From contig NZ_LJJB01000010.1 in the NCBI RefSeq assembly GCF_001420695.1, forward strand, positions 1,766,131 to 1,830,130: a stretch of DNA of 64,000 nucleotides, written 5' to 3'. The DNA comes from Brevibacillus choshinensis. GTDB taxonomy: Bacteria > Bacillota > Bacilli > Brevibacillales > Brevibacillaceae. Position 1 is the first letter of the stretch. Each line of letters begins with the position of its first letter. Position numbers and translations under genes: made by a program. Shown here piece after piece: positions 1-8,259 of the stretch. The notes beneath the pieces were generated by a model that saw only the letters and a list, made by a program, of their open reading frames with translations, was not told where the DNA came from and did not search any database.

Positions 1-183
1 AAATATTTTTTTTACTTTTCTCATATGTTTCGAAAAATCCTCAATCCAATCACTGGTCTTCCAGACATGATCGGTGATTGCTATTGCTGCATACCCCAAT
101 TCGACTGCAACGCCAACCATCTGTTCGATACTGTTTTTCCCGTCCGAATAATTAGAGTGAGAATGGAGATCCATAAGTATCAA
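1..183 (-). CDS. PHP-domain phosphoesterase, N-terminal fragment (cut by window edge)
   Basis: The minus strand reads a TTG start at 183 preceded by GGGAGGAG seven bases upstream, then an open frame to the window edge (61 residues seen). The residues LHSHSNYSDG are the first metal-binding motif of PHP (polymerase and histidinol phosphatase) domains, and AIAITDH is the second strand-histidine motif. Such proteins hydrolyse phosphoesters with a two- or three-metal centre. The start lies inside the end of the ATP-grasp gene, a 32-base overlap that implies translational coupling in one operon. The substrate cannot be told from the fragment. Confidence 0.75.
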   Translation of the reverse strand, partial: MILMDLHSHSNYSDGKNSIEQMVGVAVELGYAAIAITDHVWKTSDWIEDFSKHMRKVKKIF

Positions 184-1225
184 AATATATCTCCTCCCAA
201 TACCTGTTCATTCGGGTTCCCCATTTAACCAAAAGTTCATGAGGTTCGATTCGCAAGCCTAACGCGAGCTTAATGGCCAAATAAGGCAAGTTTACTCCCG
301 CCCCCAGACAATGGACGATGGTCCCTTGCATCCTGGGATTGATCTCTAATATTTTTGGATCATGATTACTGTCGCGACGGATTTGAACACCAATATTTCC
401 ATGCAATCCAAGTTCAACAACAACTTTAGACGCATACTCAATGATGTCAGTTTCTTTAACTACAATGCCGCTTGTTGTTATTCCTCCAACCGTTGCTTCG
501 CGAAGTCGGGGAATAGCTGTTACTACTTTCCCGTTATTAGCTAATACATCCACACTGTACTCCTTGCCCGGCAGGTACTCCATCACGATGATTTCCGGTA
601 TTTCATCGACGTGCTCCAAAATATCAAATAAATCATTCATGCTAGTGTAAGTTGAGTTGGGCTTTTCTTTGAACATCATAGTCGCCCTATTTATGTTGGG
701 ATCTAAAATTCGAAATCCTCTGCTTCCATTAGAGATGGTTGGTTTAAAACATACGGGATGCTGGGGATAGCCGAGGCGAGAAATCGCTTCTTTTAATGTT
801 TCGGCCGTTTGTACAATTTCGAATGCAGGAGTAGGGATCCCAATCAGGGCTAACTTATGCAGTAATTTCCCTTTATCGTTTGCTATCACCAAATTGTCAT
901 AGTCCGACACGGATACGACTGTTCCACTATCTAAAAAAAGCTGCTTATTCTTTGAAAATTCAAGCAGCTCCTTTGTTACCATAGGAAGAATCGTATCTAT
1001 TTTTTCGCTTCTACAAATATTCAACACATCGCTGATAAAATGATTATCACTAGCTTTTGGAATCGTGTAGAATTCATCAGACAACGGGAAGCCCGTCGCA
1101 TGAGCAGAAGTATCCACCCCGATAATTTCAATGTGCATTTGGGATACCTTTCTCAATGATTTAATAACCCCGGGTGCTCCTGGGGATCCTGCCCCGGTTA
1201 CCATCACTTTTATATTTTTTCTCAC
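152..1225 (-). CDS. CarB-like ATP-grasp enzyme
   Basis: A 357-residue protein resembling carbamoyl-phosphate-synthase-large-subunit-like ATP-grasp proteins. The N-terminal Rossmann-like part starts with MVTGAGSPGAPG; the ATP-grasp core follows, with a lysine in PVCFKPTISNGSRG, an MEYLPGKEYSVDVL segment and the metal-binding ILEINPRMQGT near residue 310. The open frame runs 55 codons further upstream, but a GTG at 1225 with GGGGGTGG before it sits one base after the dehydrogenase stop and is the credible start. ATP-grasp enzymes join a carboxylate to an amine or thiol; here the partners are unknown. Position after a nucleotide-sugar dehydrogenase suggests a role in decorating a surface glycan (inference). 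Confidence 0.8.
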   Translation of the reverse strand: MRKNIKVMVTGAGSPGAPGVIKSLRKVSQMHIEIIGVDTSAHATGFPLSDEFYTIPKASDNHFISDVLNICRSEKIDTILPMVTKELLEFSKNKQLFLDSGTVVSVSDYDNLVIANDKGKLLHKLALIGIPTPAFEIVQTAETLKEAISRLGYPQHPVCFKPTISNGSRGFRILDPNINRATMMFKEKPNSTYTSMNDLFDILEHVDEIPEIIVMEYLPGKEYSVDVLANNGKVVTAIPRLREATVGGITTSGIVVKETDIIEYASKVVVELGLHGNIGVQIRRDSNHDPKILEINPRMQGTIVHCLGAGVNLPYLAIKLALGLRIEPHELLVKWGTRMNRYWEEIYFDTYGSPFSL

Positions 1226-1226
1226 T

Positions 1227-2540
1227 TTATTGTCCACCCCCAAGGCGATAAACGCTTGCTTTTCCCTCCATTCCTTTCGTAGCATTGCGGGTATCAAAAA
1301 CAAGCGATGCATGCTCCAAAATACGTTGCAATGGAATATTCGCATGATCTGTAATGATGACAATACAATCGGATTTTTGCAGTAGTTCATCGGTCAGTTC
1401 CACACTGCTCAGTTTCAATTCGTCTATCTGGACGTAAGGAACGAAAGGATCGTGATAAGAAACATTAGCCCCTTCATATTGCAGCAGTTTCATAATTTCC
1501 AGCGCACTTGATCCTCTCACATCTCCGACATTCTGTTTGTAAGCTACCCCATATAGCAAAATATCTGAGTGCTTAATTGGCCGGTGCGGAGCCAGACGAT
1601 ATTTAATTTGCTCTACGATATACTTCGGGATTTTATGATTTATCTTGTTGGATATATCAATAAAATAACTATCCAGACCGTATTTCTTTATTTTCCAATT
1701 CAAATACAACGGGTCGACCGGTATGCAGTGTCCACCAATTCCCGGCCCAGGATAAAATGCCGAAAATCCAAAAGGTTTCGTACTGGCCGCATCGATAATT
1801 TCCCACACATTAATATTCAGCGAGTCACATATAATCGCTAATTCATTCACAAAAGAAATATTGATAAACCGGTATGAATTTTCAACAAGCTTTGTCAGCT
1901 CTGCTGCTTCCGTGGAGGATACTGTGATCACTTGGCTAAAAACCTGGGAATATAAATCATAAACCTTACGGGAACATGTCTCTGTTACGCCGCTAACTAC
2001 CTTGTTTATTTCTTCAATCGAATATTGACTATTTCCTGGATCAATTCGTTCGGGAGAATATCCGAGGTAAATATCTTTTCCTACTTTTAGACCGGATTTC
2101 TCCAGTATCGGTAGCAATACTTCCTTGGTGGTACCGGGATAAGTTGAGCTTTCCAATATGATCAACTGCCCTGTCATGATTCTGCGGCTCATCTCTTGGG
2201 CAGCTTGCGTTAAACAACTTAAATCGGGAGTATCATATGGAGTTAAAGGAGTAGGAATACAAAGGATGATGGTTTCTGCAGACTTTAACCCGTTGTAATT
2301 ATCGGTTACGATTAATCGTTGGGAAGTAACAGCCGATCGAACAACAGAATCGTGTATATCAGGAAAATAGCTTAACCCCTGCTGGAGTTGTTTTATTTTT
2401 TGTTGGTCCAGATCAATTCCAATCACTTCGAAACCTTTCTTGACAAAACTAAGAGCCAGAGGGAGGCCAACATATCCTAATCCGATTACGGCTACTATTT
2501 CTTTTTTACTTGCTGCATTTGATTTCTCTTCTAATCCCAT
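1227..2540 (-). CDS. nucleotide-sugar dehydrogenase (UDP-GlcNAc/UDP-ManNAc 6-dehydrogenase type)
   Basis: This 437-residue protein belongs to the UDP-glucose/GDP-mannose dehydrogenase family, which oxidises C6 of a nucleotide sugar twice with NAD to give a uronic acid. The NAD site GLGYVGLPLA is near residue 20. The central domain has ESSTYPGTT and YSPERIDPG, and the catalytic cysteine lies in GPGIGGHCIPVDP. That wording is closer to the WbpA/WecC group (N-acetylated sugars) than to UDP-glucose dehydrogenases, but the substrate is inferred. A GGGGGA ribosome site precedes the ATG. The ATP-grasp gene begins one base after the stop, so they form an operon for surface-polysaccharide precursor synthesis. 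Confidence 0.9.
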   Translation of the reverse strand: MGLEEKSNAASKKEIVAVIGLGYVGLPLALSFVKKGFEVIGIDLDQQKIKQLQQGLSYFPDIHDSVVRSAVTSQRLIVTDNYNGLKSAETIILCIPTPLTPYDTPDLSCLTQAAQEMSRRIMTGQLIILESSTYPGTTKEVLLPILEKSGLKVGKDIYLGYSPERIDPGNSQYSIEEINKVVSGVTETCSRKVYDLYSQVFSQVITVSSTEAAELTKLVENSYRFINISFVNELAIICDSLNINVWEIIDAASTKPFGFSAFYPGPGIGGHCIPVDPLYLNWKIKKYGLDSYFIDISNKINHKIPKYIVEQIKYRLAPHRPIKHSDILLYGVAYKQNVGDVRGSSALEIMKLLQYEGANVSYHDPFVPYVQIDELKLSSVELTDELLQKSDCIVIITDHANIPLQRILEHASLVFDTRNATKGMEGKASVYRLGGGQ

Positions 2541-2661
2541 TCCTTTCTCCCCCTTATTATTTAGGTGGAATTTTATAATTTATGGAATTTGCTATCATGC
2601 GGAATGGTTGAATTCCCTACATAAACGAAAAATAGTTGTTAGCGGAGATCCCTATGCACGA

Positions 2662-3441
2662 TTATTTTGTGTGATATTGTTTGATTTGCTCAATCAAATT
2701 TTCAGCAGAATGATTAGCACTTCCAACAATGAGACGATTAATAATTGGTTGATTTCTTTTGTTGGTACCCTTTTTAGAAGTAAAAAATAATTCGATACCA
2801 ATTTCTTTTCCGATTTCTAATACAGTTTCGTTATATCCGTTAAAAGGAAATGCGAGAAGTTTGGGTTGCTCTCCTAACTCTTCATGAATTCGCTTTTCGG
2901 CTAATTGAAGGTCTGCTTTAATACGACTATGGTATTCGTTTTGGGTTTCAAAACGTTTTTGTTTTTCAAGAAAAAGAGGACATTTTAATATAGGTGTTCC
3001 ATCTTCACTTAGACGATGTTGATTGTAGGTATGACTAAAAAAGCTCATTTTGCTTGCCTTCATTTCTCTCATCTGATCCCAAGTAAATTTATTCCGTCTA
3101 CCAACAAAACCAACTTTAATAAAATTCGTAGCAGGGAATCCATATTGCTTTAAAAGAGGATAGGCATACGTATAAAAACTCTCATTTCCATCGTCAAACG
3201 TAATGACAACACTGTTTAATGGAGCATTATGGTTATAAAGGCTGAACTTTAACAAATCTTCCACACTTATGATTTGGTAACCATACTCTATCAGAGCATC
3301 TAAATGGTTCTTGAACTGTTCAGGAGAAACTGTGTAATGAGGCTTTATGAAAGGATTAGGGGAGATATCATGATAGATAAGTACGATGATTTTTTCTTTA
3401 TAATGAAATGAATCAGCATGTTTATTTTCATTATTTTCCAC
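2662..3441 (-). CDS. polysaccharide deacetylase family protein (NodB fold)
   Basis: A 259-residue NodB-homology protein. VVITFDDGNES carries the catalytic Asp pair and SHTYNQHRL the two metal-binding His residues; IVLIYHDIS and LLAFPFNGYN are further conserved strands. The start is GTG with AAGGAG seven bases upstream. No signal peptide or membrane anchor is visible, so it may act in the cytoplasm on a precursor or be bound to a partner. It lies 120 bases upstream of the dehydrogenase gene on the same strand and probably belongs to the same glycan cluster. Substrate unknown. Confidence 0.85.
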   Translation of the reverse strand: MENNENKHADSFHYKEKIIVLIYHDISPNPFIKPHYTVSPEQFKNHLDALIEYGYQIISVEDLLKFSLYNHNAPLNSVVITFDDGNESFYTYAYPLLKQYGFPATNFIKVGFVGRRNKFTWDQMREMKASKMSFFSHTYNQHRLSEDGTPILKCPLFLEKQKRFETQNEYHSRIKADLQLAEKRIHEELGEQPKLLAFPFNGYNETVLEIGKEIGIELFFTSKKGTNKRNQPIINRLIVGSANHSAENLIEQIKQYHTK

Positions 3442-3529
3442 GGAAATCTCCTTTACATGATATGGATGACTAAGGGCATATCCGTTGTCTTTGTTACGTC
3501 CAGTCGTATAGTTTATGAAGATTGCCTGT

Positions 3530-3673
3530 TTACGGAATAGGTGAGTTCCCTACCCTTTTAAAAATAGATGCAAGCGGAATATACCCATACAGGTCTGCAC
3601 CTCTTAATCCAGCCGACATAAGATAAGTAGCGTTGTCGTTCCATTTATAAATCTCCGTATTAAGGGGTGTTCC
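3530..3673 (-). pseudogene. coding remnant without a start
   Basis: The minus strand has a 47-codon open stretch, bounded by stops, whose peptide contains MSAGLRGADLYGYIPLASIF and reads like the C-terminal end of a real protein rather than noise. There is no usable start codon with a ribosome site. I do not recognise the family. It sits between two oppositely oriented deacetylase-fold genes, as expected of a gene cut down by rearrangement. Confidence 0.3.
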
Positions 3674-3675
3674 TT

Positions 3676-3762
3676 ATGAAACCAAGCCGAATCGCCATGA
3701 TGAGCTTCGGTCACAATGCTGCCATTTCCGCTCGAGATACTGGTAGTGAAATACGTGGTTAA
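3676..3762 (+). CDS. 28-codon ORF with a strong ribosome site (leader or cut-off gene start)
   Basis: ATG at 3676 follows AAGGGGTG at a good distance and opens a frame of 28 codons (starts MKPSRIAMMSFGHN) that ends at 3762, overlapping the start of the next ORF in another frame. The peptide looks like the first strand of a sugar-modifying enzyme. It may be the stump of a lost gene, or a leader whose translation feeds the deacetylase-like ORF. No family is recognised. Confidence 0.3.
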   Translation: MKPSRIAMMSFGHNAAISARDTGSEIRG

Positions 3763-4501
3763 TCCTTTTTCGTATAACGAATACTCACAAATCCTTCATT
3801 GTATAAAAAAGCACCACGAAATCATTGATTATTCACAAGTAAATAAGGATACGAAACAATTCGCAGTAATTCGTCATGACGTGGAATTTTCTGTTGAGAG
3901 GGCGTATGATTTCGCAAAATTAGAGAAAACCCTCGAAATCAATACAAGTTACATGTTTCAAATTCGAAATAACGCATATAATCTATTTTCGAATGAAAAT
4001 ATTAAAATGGTTAGGGAAATCAATGCTATGGGGCATAAAATAGGTCTTCATGTTCATTTAGGTGGGTTGAGTAGTTTCGCGGAAATTAGCAAGTATATAT
4101 TGCATGACAGTAAAATAATGGAGAGTTTTTTGCAAATACCGATTAATCGATTTTCCTTTCACCGTCCACCAAAAGAAGCATTAAAAATGAATGTAAAGCT
4201 TGAAGGCTTGATTAACACTTACGAAGATCGCTTTTTTGAATTTCGCGAGGAAGAGGACGGATTTGAGAACCTTCAAATTAAGTATATTTCAGACTCAAGG
4301 CATGCATGGAATTATGGATATCCCGATGAAAAGACGATAAAAGCTAATTCAAAAATACATTTTTTATTTCACCCTTATTCCTGGACTGAACATGGATTTG
4401 ATAATAGGTTAAACTTTCAATCCTTAAAAGATGAAAAAGTAAGAGTATTTACGAATACGGTTAAAACTGAATGCAATCATTTTAGTGGTCATTTCCAATA
4501 A
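3716..4501 (+). CDS. polysaccharide-deacetylase-like protein
   Basis: A 261-residue protein with the strand motifs of an alternative polysaccharide deacetylase-like group: VIRHDVEFS (metal-binding His-Asp) near residue 53, KIGLHVHLGG near 110 and FLFHPYSWTEHG near 220. It lacks a signal peptide. The start is doubtful: the ATG at 3716 has no clear ribosome site and overlaps a small ORF, and GTG codons at 3746 and 3755 are alternatives. Homologous sequence seems to begin around NPFSYNEYSQIL, so the native start may have been altered by the rearrangement visible just upstream. The base composition is AT-rich compared with the core genes, in keeping with a surface-glycan locus. Function inferred from fold only. 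Confidence 0.65.
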   Translation: MLPFPLEILVVKYVVNPFSYNEYSQILHCIKKHHEIIDYSQVNKDTKQFAVIRHDVEFSVERAYDFAKLEKTLEINTSYMFQIRNNAYNLFSNENIKMVREINAMGHKIGLHVHLGGLSSFAEISKYILHDSKIMESFLQIPINRFSFHRPPKEALKMNVKLEGLINTYEDRFFEFREEEDGFENLQIKYISDSRHAWNYGYPDEKTIKANSKIHFLFHPYSWTEHGFDNRLNFQSLKDEKVRVFTNTVKTECNHFSGHFQ

Positions 4502-4607
4502 CGCTTCAGCCGGTTATTTTTCAGATTTATTCATTTGTAATTGTAGAATTTGAAAGTAACGTAAAGGAAATATTATTTCTGTTACAAATTACGAGGGGGG
4601 CATTCGT

Positions 4608-4802
4608 ATGAACAAACAACGTGCTAAAGAGATTGCCGCTTCACCTGTTATGGCCAATGTTACCTGTAACGGAATTCCAATCTATATCCAACATGTAGAT
4701 GAAGAAGCTGAAATGGCTAGAATCTATCCGCTCGACCAACGGGAAAACGAACAAAGTGTGCCTGTTAACAGTTTAACAGAACATGAAACCAGACTACATT
4801 GA
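4608..4802 (+). CDS. sspH: small acid-soluble spore protein H
   Basis: The 64-residue product matches the SspH family from end to end: MNKQRAKEIAASP at the start, NGIPIYIQHVDEE in the middle, ARIYPLDQRE and VPVNSLTEH at the end. SspH is a minor small acid-soluble protein of the spore core made in the forespore, normally under sigma-G. A strong GAGGGGGG ribosome site precedes the ATG. It stands alone, with a hairpin downstream at 4848-4890. Length agrees with the family (about 60 residues). Confidence 0.95.
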   Translation: MNKQRAKEIAASPVMANVTCNGIPIYIQHVDEEAEMARIYPLDQRENEQSVPVNSLTEHETRLH

Positions 4803-4847
4803 CTTGCCTCTGATCAAATCATACTTAACCGCGAACCAAAATAGTCA

Positions 4848-4890
4848 GGGGACTAACTGCTTGTAACCTCGCTACAAGTCGTTAATCCCC
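4848..4890 (+). terminator. imperfect long hairpin after sspH
   Basis: Arms of 18 bases (starting GGGGACTAAC and ending TTAATCCCC) pair with three mismatches around a short loop. No proper T-run follows, so termination is likely but not certain. Confidence 0.4.
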
Positions 4891-4896
4891 TTCGTG

Positions 4897-4974
4897 GTAT
4901 TACTTTTCTTCTAAAGAATTGCTTAGTATCACAAAGTATTACTTAATGTTCTATCGTATTATTTTGTACTACTT
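4897..4974. repeat. 10-bp phased direct repeats, candidate centromere (parC-like)
   Basis: Directly after the ParR-like gene, five consecutive 10-base units start at 4925: AGTATCACAA, AGTATTACTT, AATGTTCTAT, CGTATTATTT, TGTACTACTT. Units 1, 2, 4 and 5 share the pattern nGTAnTAnTT; unit 3 is degenerate. A further GTATTACTT lies at 4897-4905. A period of one DNA turn is what ribbon-helix-helix ParR dimers bind in ParMRC plasmid systems, so these may be the partner's binding sites. The reading is from the eye only; binding is inferred. Confidence 0.5.
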
Positions 4975-4983
4975 TAGAGTGAT

Positions 4984-5319
4984 TCAAATCCAAGAGTCAA
5001 TATCTTCATCATCAATGTCATCATCTTCATTGGGTGTAAGTGATTCCACTTTAGTTGCTGGTAGTTCCGCATTTCGGAAATTAGCAATTAGCCCATTATT
5101 ATTTGCAATAAGAGAATCCCCATTGGTAGAAAATGCTCTTTCTGCCGGAATGTGGTTTTGCAAATTTCTAATGCCATTAGCCGCCACTTCATTTTCAATC
5201 AGGTAGCGAATCGAATCCATTAAATTGGTTTGACAATTTATCCAATCTACAATGAGAGGAGATTCATTCTTTTTGGTTTTAATGCTGATATTATCCCCTG
5301 GTTTTTTAGGCTTTTTCAT
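4984..5319 (-). CDS. ParR-like small partner of the actin-like protein
   Basis: A 111-residue protein encoded just downstream (65 bases) of the ParM-like gene on the same strand. The first 50 residues (GDNISIKTKKN, then LIVDWINCQTN and DSIRYLIENEV) have the strand-helix-helix look of a ribbon-helix-helix DNA-binding domain as in ParR/AlpR adaptors. The rest is polar and the C terminus is very acidic (EDDDIDDEDIDSWI), which resembles the filament-binding tail of ParR proteins. The open frame extends 14 codons upstream, but ATG at 5319 with GGAGGGGTGGGAG before it is the better start. The phased repeats begin ten bases past its stop. Assignment rests on context and fold appearance. Confidence 0.6.
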   Translation of the reverse strand: MKKPKKPGDNISIKTKKNESPLIVDWINCQTNLMDSIRYLIENEVAANGIRNLQNHIPAERAFSTNGDSLIANNNGLIANFRNAELPATKVESLTPNEDDDIDDEDIDSWI

Positions 5320-5384
5320 TACGCTCCCACCCCTCCATGCCTCGTCTTGACTGATAAACACGATGGTGAATGAGGGGAATTATA

Positions 5385-6581
5385 CTAAACGGCTTGTTTG
5401 GCTCTTTCCTTTAGGGCCTCGTAAATCTTCCCCCGCACAAAGGCATCCAATCCTTTGGCATTCATCGTAACAGCGTATTGAGGTGGGATATATAAAAGCT
5501 TGATTTCCCTCTCTTCACATAAATCCTTCAGCATTGGATGCAGGATGGAACGCATTAGTATACTTCCCCCACCATACACACATATCACGTCGATTTCGTT
5601 TCTCGCTTTTGTAAGTTGCTTTCTAATGTTGGTAATGATCTGTTTGGCTTGCCCTTCGAGCGGTCTTCGCAGCGTTTTTATTGCCTTGGAATGATATTTA
5701 TGGTTCGGATTTTTCATTACATCACTAAAAAATTGTCTAGGACTGTCCGGCAAATGAATCAATCGATTAAATTCATCCAGGGCTTCTTCAATGGCATAAC
5801 CAGCTCCGTGATTGCTTCCATGCACAAATTGACGCAAGAGCTTGTTGCCTTCCGTAATCGGATATTCCGTCGATCCATCTCCAATATCCGTATGCAAAAT
5901 ACGTTTGTCTTTAAAATAACTGCCGTTGAAATTCTCTTGCAAAGAATAGTTTTGTGCAAACTCGTTAAAAATATCGCCTTCCCTCCAATTCCCTTCCTCG
6001 TCTTTCTGAAGGGCAAAGGTGACGGGAGTAGCTTCAGGCACTACTTTGGTAAAATCAAATATCACTTTAACGGTTACCCGCATTTTTCCAAGGTGAACGG
6101 TAACATTATGGGGACCAGCCATAAACCTTCTTTCAAATTTTGCTGATGCCTCGTCAGTATGCTGGGTAATAGGGAGTACTGTTGCCATATCCACTTGTAC
6201 TTCGATATTTTCAGGAATGCCTTTTTCCTCTTCAAATACTTTTTGAACAGCTACTGACGCGATTTGTCCCAATGTATTCACGATTGGCAAATCCACATCA
6301 TATTTGTAGTCAATCCCAACTTGCATGGTATCCAATAATTCACCGCTGTCTAATGCGAACTTTCCAATGAAATACATTCCTGGTCGTGCAGAAGGAGAAT
6401 CGATCGTGACAATTAGTTGATCCTGGAGGTTTTTAATAATGCTTTCCGGAGATTGCTCTTCACTCCAAGGTAGTCCATCTACCGCACAATTCACATTAGG
6501 TTGCTGGATAAGCCTTCCGTCAACGAAAATATCATGCTCGCTATTACCATTGTCATTTCCCACAAAAAAGTGAAATTGCAT
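5385..6581 (-). CDS. ParM/StbA-like actin-family ATPase
   Basis: A 398-residue protein of the ParM-like actin superfamily, which polymerise with ATP to push DNA apart. Visible motifs are GNDNGNSEHD (phosphate 1), HTDIGDGSTEYP (phosphate 2) and VYGGGSILM (adenosine loop) near residue 340. The open frame begins ten codons earlier, but the ATG at 6581 has AGAGGAGG in front. It forms a two-gene unit with the small partner downstream. These systems normally stabilise plasmids; finding one about 50 kb from oriC points to an integrated plasmid or phage segment, or to a recruited chromosomal function. Confidence 0.8.
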   Translation of the reverse strand: MQFHFFVGNDNGNSEHDIFVDGRLIQQPNVNCAVDGLPWSEEQSPESIIKNLQDQLIVTIDSPSARPGMYFIGKFALDSGELLDTMQVGIDYKYDVDLPIVNTLGQIASVAVQKVFEEEKGIPENIEVQVDMATVLPITQHTDEASAKFERRFMAGPHNVTVHLGKMRVTVKVIFDFTKVVPEATPVTFALQKDEEGNWREGDIFNEFAQNYSLQENFNGSYFKDKRILHTDIGDGSTEYPITEGNKLLRQFVHGSNHGAGYAIEEALDEFNRLIHLPDSPRQFFSDVMKNPNHKYHSKAIKTLRRPLEGQAKQIITNIRKQLTKARNEIDVICVYGGGSILMRSILHPMLKDLCEEREIKLLYIPPQYAVTMNAKGLDAFVRGKIYEALKERAKQAV

Positions 6582-6917
6582 ACGTAATTCCTCCTCTTGG
6601 GTATTTTTCATTGGACGTTATGCTGAATTACCATTACCTAGTAATGCCACGTGGTATATAGCAAAACATAATATTACTTACTCTTAGATACCACTGTTGT
6701 TTGATCCTATTCTATTGAAAACTTTCGTTATCCTGCCATCTTTAATGGAATAGGCCCTATCGACCTATCGCCGAAACATGATGAATTTTTCCAGTAAAAA
6801 AGGCATGGATCGTAATCCATACTGGCTTCGAAAATACAGATGACCCGCAAGAACGTCTCTTTTGAATAAGATCATTCTTACGGGTCACAGCATCTTTATT
6901 TCATTTTTTTTGCAAGC
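6582..6917. other. gap upstream of the ParM-like gene
   Basis: No gene is visible in these 336 bases. They hold the AT-rich upstream region of the ParM-like gene, with scattered TTAC/GTAA words (for example ATTACCATTACC near 6628) that may be partial copies of the downstream repeats, and the terminator of the monooxygenase gene. Confidence 0.4.
6841..6887 (-). terminator. hairpin after the LLM monooxygenase gene
   Basis: Arms of 13 bases (TGACCCGCAAGAA and TTCTTACGGGTCA) pair with one mismatch. On the minus strand the tail is only moderately T-rich. Confidence 0.5.
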
Positions 6918-7967
6918 TTACCGCGATGCTTCCCAGTTTGCGACTTCCTCCCGAACTCGCGGTGCCACCTCTGTCCCCAGCAGACGAATCGCATTCATGA
7001 CATCTTCATGCGGCATGGTGCCGACGGGTACGTGCAGCATAAAGCGTGTGACTCCTACATTTTTGCGCAAGTGAATGATTTTCTGAGCTACCGTTTCCGG
7101 ATCGCCTACATACAGTGCTCCTTCAAAGCTTCGCGCCGCATCAAAGCTCGAACGATCGTAATGCCCCCACCCACGCACACGTCCCAGCACATTCATGGCT
7201 TGCTGCGTGGAAGGGAAGAATTTATCAGCGGCTGTCTCGGTGTCCTCCGCGACAAAACCGTGAGAATGCGAAGCAACCGTTAGCTTGGATGGATCATGGC
7301 CTGCCTGAATCGCCGCTCTCTTATACAGATCGACAATCGGCGCAAACTGGACCGGACGACCTCCAATTATCGCCAGAACGAGTGGTAGTCCCAAAAGACC
7401 CGCACGAATAGCAGATTGCGCATTACCACCACTACCAATCCACACGGGCAAAGGATCCTGGACCGGACGAGGATATACACCCAGATTGTTGATAGCTGGC
7501 CGATGTCCGCCTCTCCAGGTTACTTTTTCAGAAGCACGTATTTTCAGGAGCAGCTCCAGCTTCTCATCGAACAGCTCATCGTAATCTTGCAAGTCATAGC
7601 CAAACAACGGAAATGATTCAATAAAGGAACCTCTACCCGCCATAATCTCCGCACGTCCGTTTGATATCGCGTCTAGTGTCGCAAAGTCCTGGAATACGCG
7701 AACGGGATCAGCGGACGAAAGCACCGTGACGGCACTCGTCAGTCGAATCCGTTTTGTTTGCGAGGCTGCTGCAGCCAGTACAATGGCAGGAGAAGAGGCC
7801 GCATAATCTTTCCGATGGTGCTCGCCCACCCCAAAGACATCCAAGCCTACTTGATCAGCCAGTACAATTTCCTCGACCACTTCACGTATACGCTGTGCGT
7901 GACTGATCACCTCGCCTGTCTTAACGTCCGGTGTGGTTTCTACAAATGTGCTCAACCCTATTTCCAC
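6918..7967 (-). CDS. LLM-class flavin-dependent oxidoreductase
   Basis: A 349-residue protein of the bacterial luciferase-like monooxygenase family, TIM-barrel enzymes that use FMN or F420. It has the typical FGVGEHHRKDYAASSP near residue 45, SAVTVLSSADPVRVFQDF, the ISNGRAEIMAGRGSF stretch and PVWIGSGGN. The start is GTG at 7967 with AGGGGGA eight bases upstream. It is a single-gene unit facing left, with inverted repeats in the region upstream. The cofactor cannot be decided; an F420-ligase-like gene lies 5 kb away, but no F420 synthesis genes are seen, so FMN is the default guess. Confidence 0.9.
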   Translation of the reverse strand: MEIGLSTFVETTPDVKTGEVISHAQRIREVVEEIVLADQVGLDVFGVGEHHRKDYAASSPAIVLAAAASQTKRIRLTSAVTVLSSADPVRVFQDFATLDAISNGRAEIMAGRGSFIESFPLFGYDLQDYDELFDEKLELLLKIRASEKVTWRGGHRPAINNLGVYPRPVQDPLPVWIGSGGNAQSAIRAGLLGLPLVLAIIGGRPVQFAPIVDLYKRAAIQAGHDPSKLTVASHSHGFVAEDTETAADKFFPSTQQAMNVLGRVRGWGHYDRSSFDAARSFEGALYVGDPETVAQKIIHLRKNVGVTRFMLHVPVGTMPHEDVMNAIRLLGTEVAPRVREEVANWEASR

Positions 7968-8029
7968 TGGGAAGTCCCCCTTTGTCTACCTCGATCTCAT
8001 TATTTCTGCTTTGGAAAACATTTATCAAA

Positions 8030-8065
8030 AGATAATATCTCTATTTTGAGACATTTTATCTCAAA
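8030..8065. promoter_or_regulatory. two palindromes, candidate operator for the LLM gene
   Basis: AGATAATATCT (8030-8040) is a perfect palindrome, and TTTGAGA (8045-8051) mirrors TCTCAAA (8059-8065) across seven bases. They lie about 65-100 bases upstream of the monooxygenase start and are the kind of site a dimeric repressor binds. No regulator gene is next to it. Confidence 0.3.
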
Positions 8066-8259
8066 TTACAAGTATTTATCGGTTTTTGCGCCGACTCGGC
8101 CGGATCCCGTAACGGCACGTGTCATCTCTACTCGACTAACGCGGCTTTTAGACGATCAATATGGATCCAAGAGGTTTACGCATCCCTGTTTTTAAGTTCA
8201 CCGCTGGTGCGTTGGTATTGTGCTAAAAGTTCTAATTTTTTGGTTCGATACCCATATTA

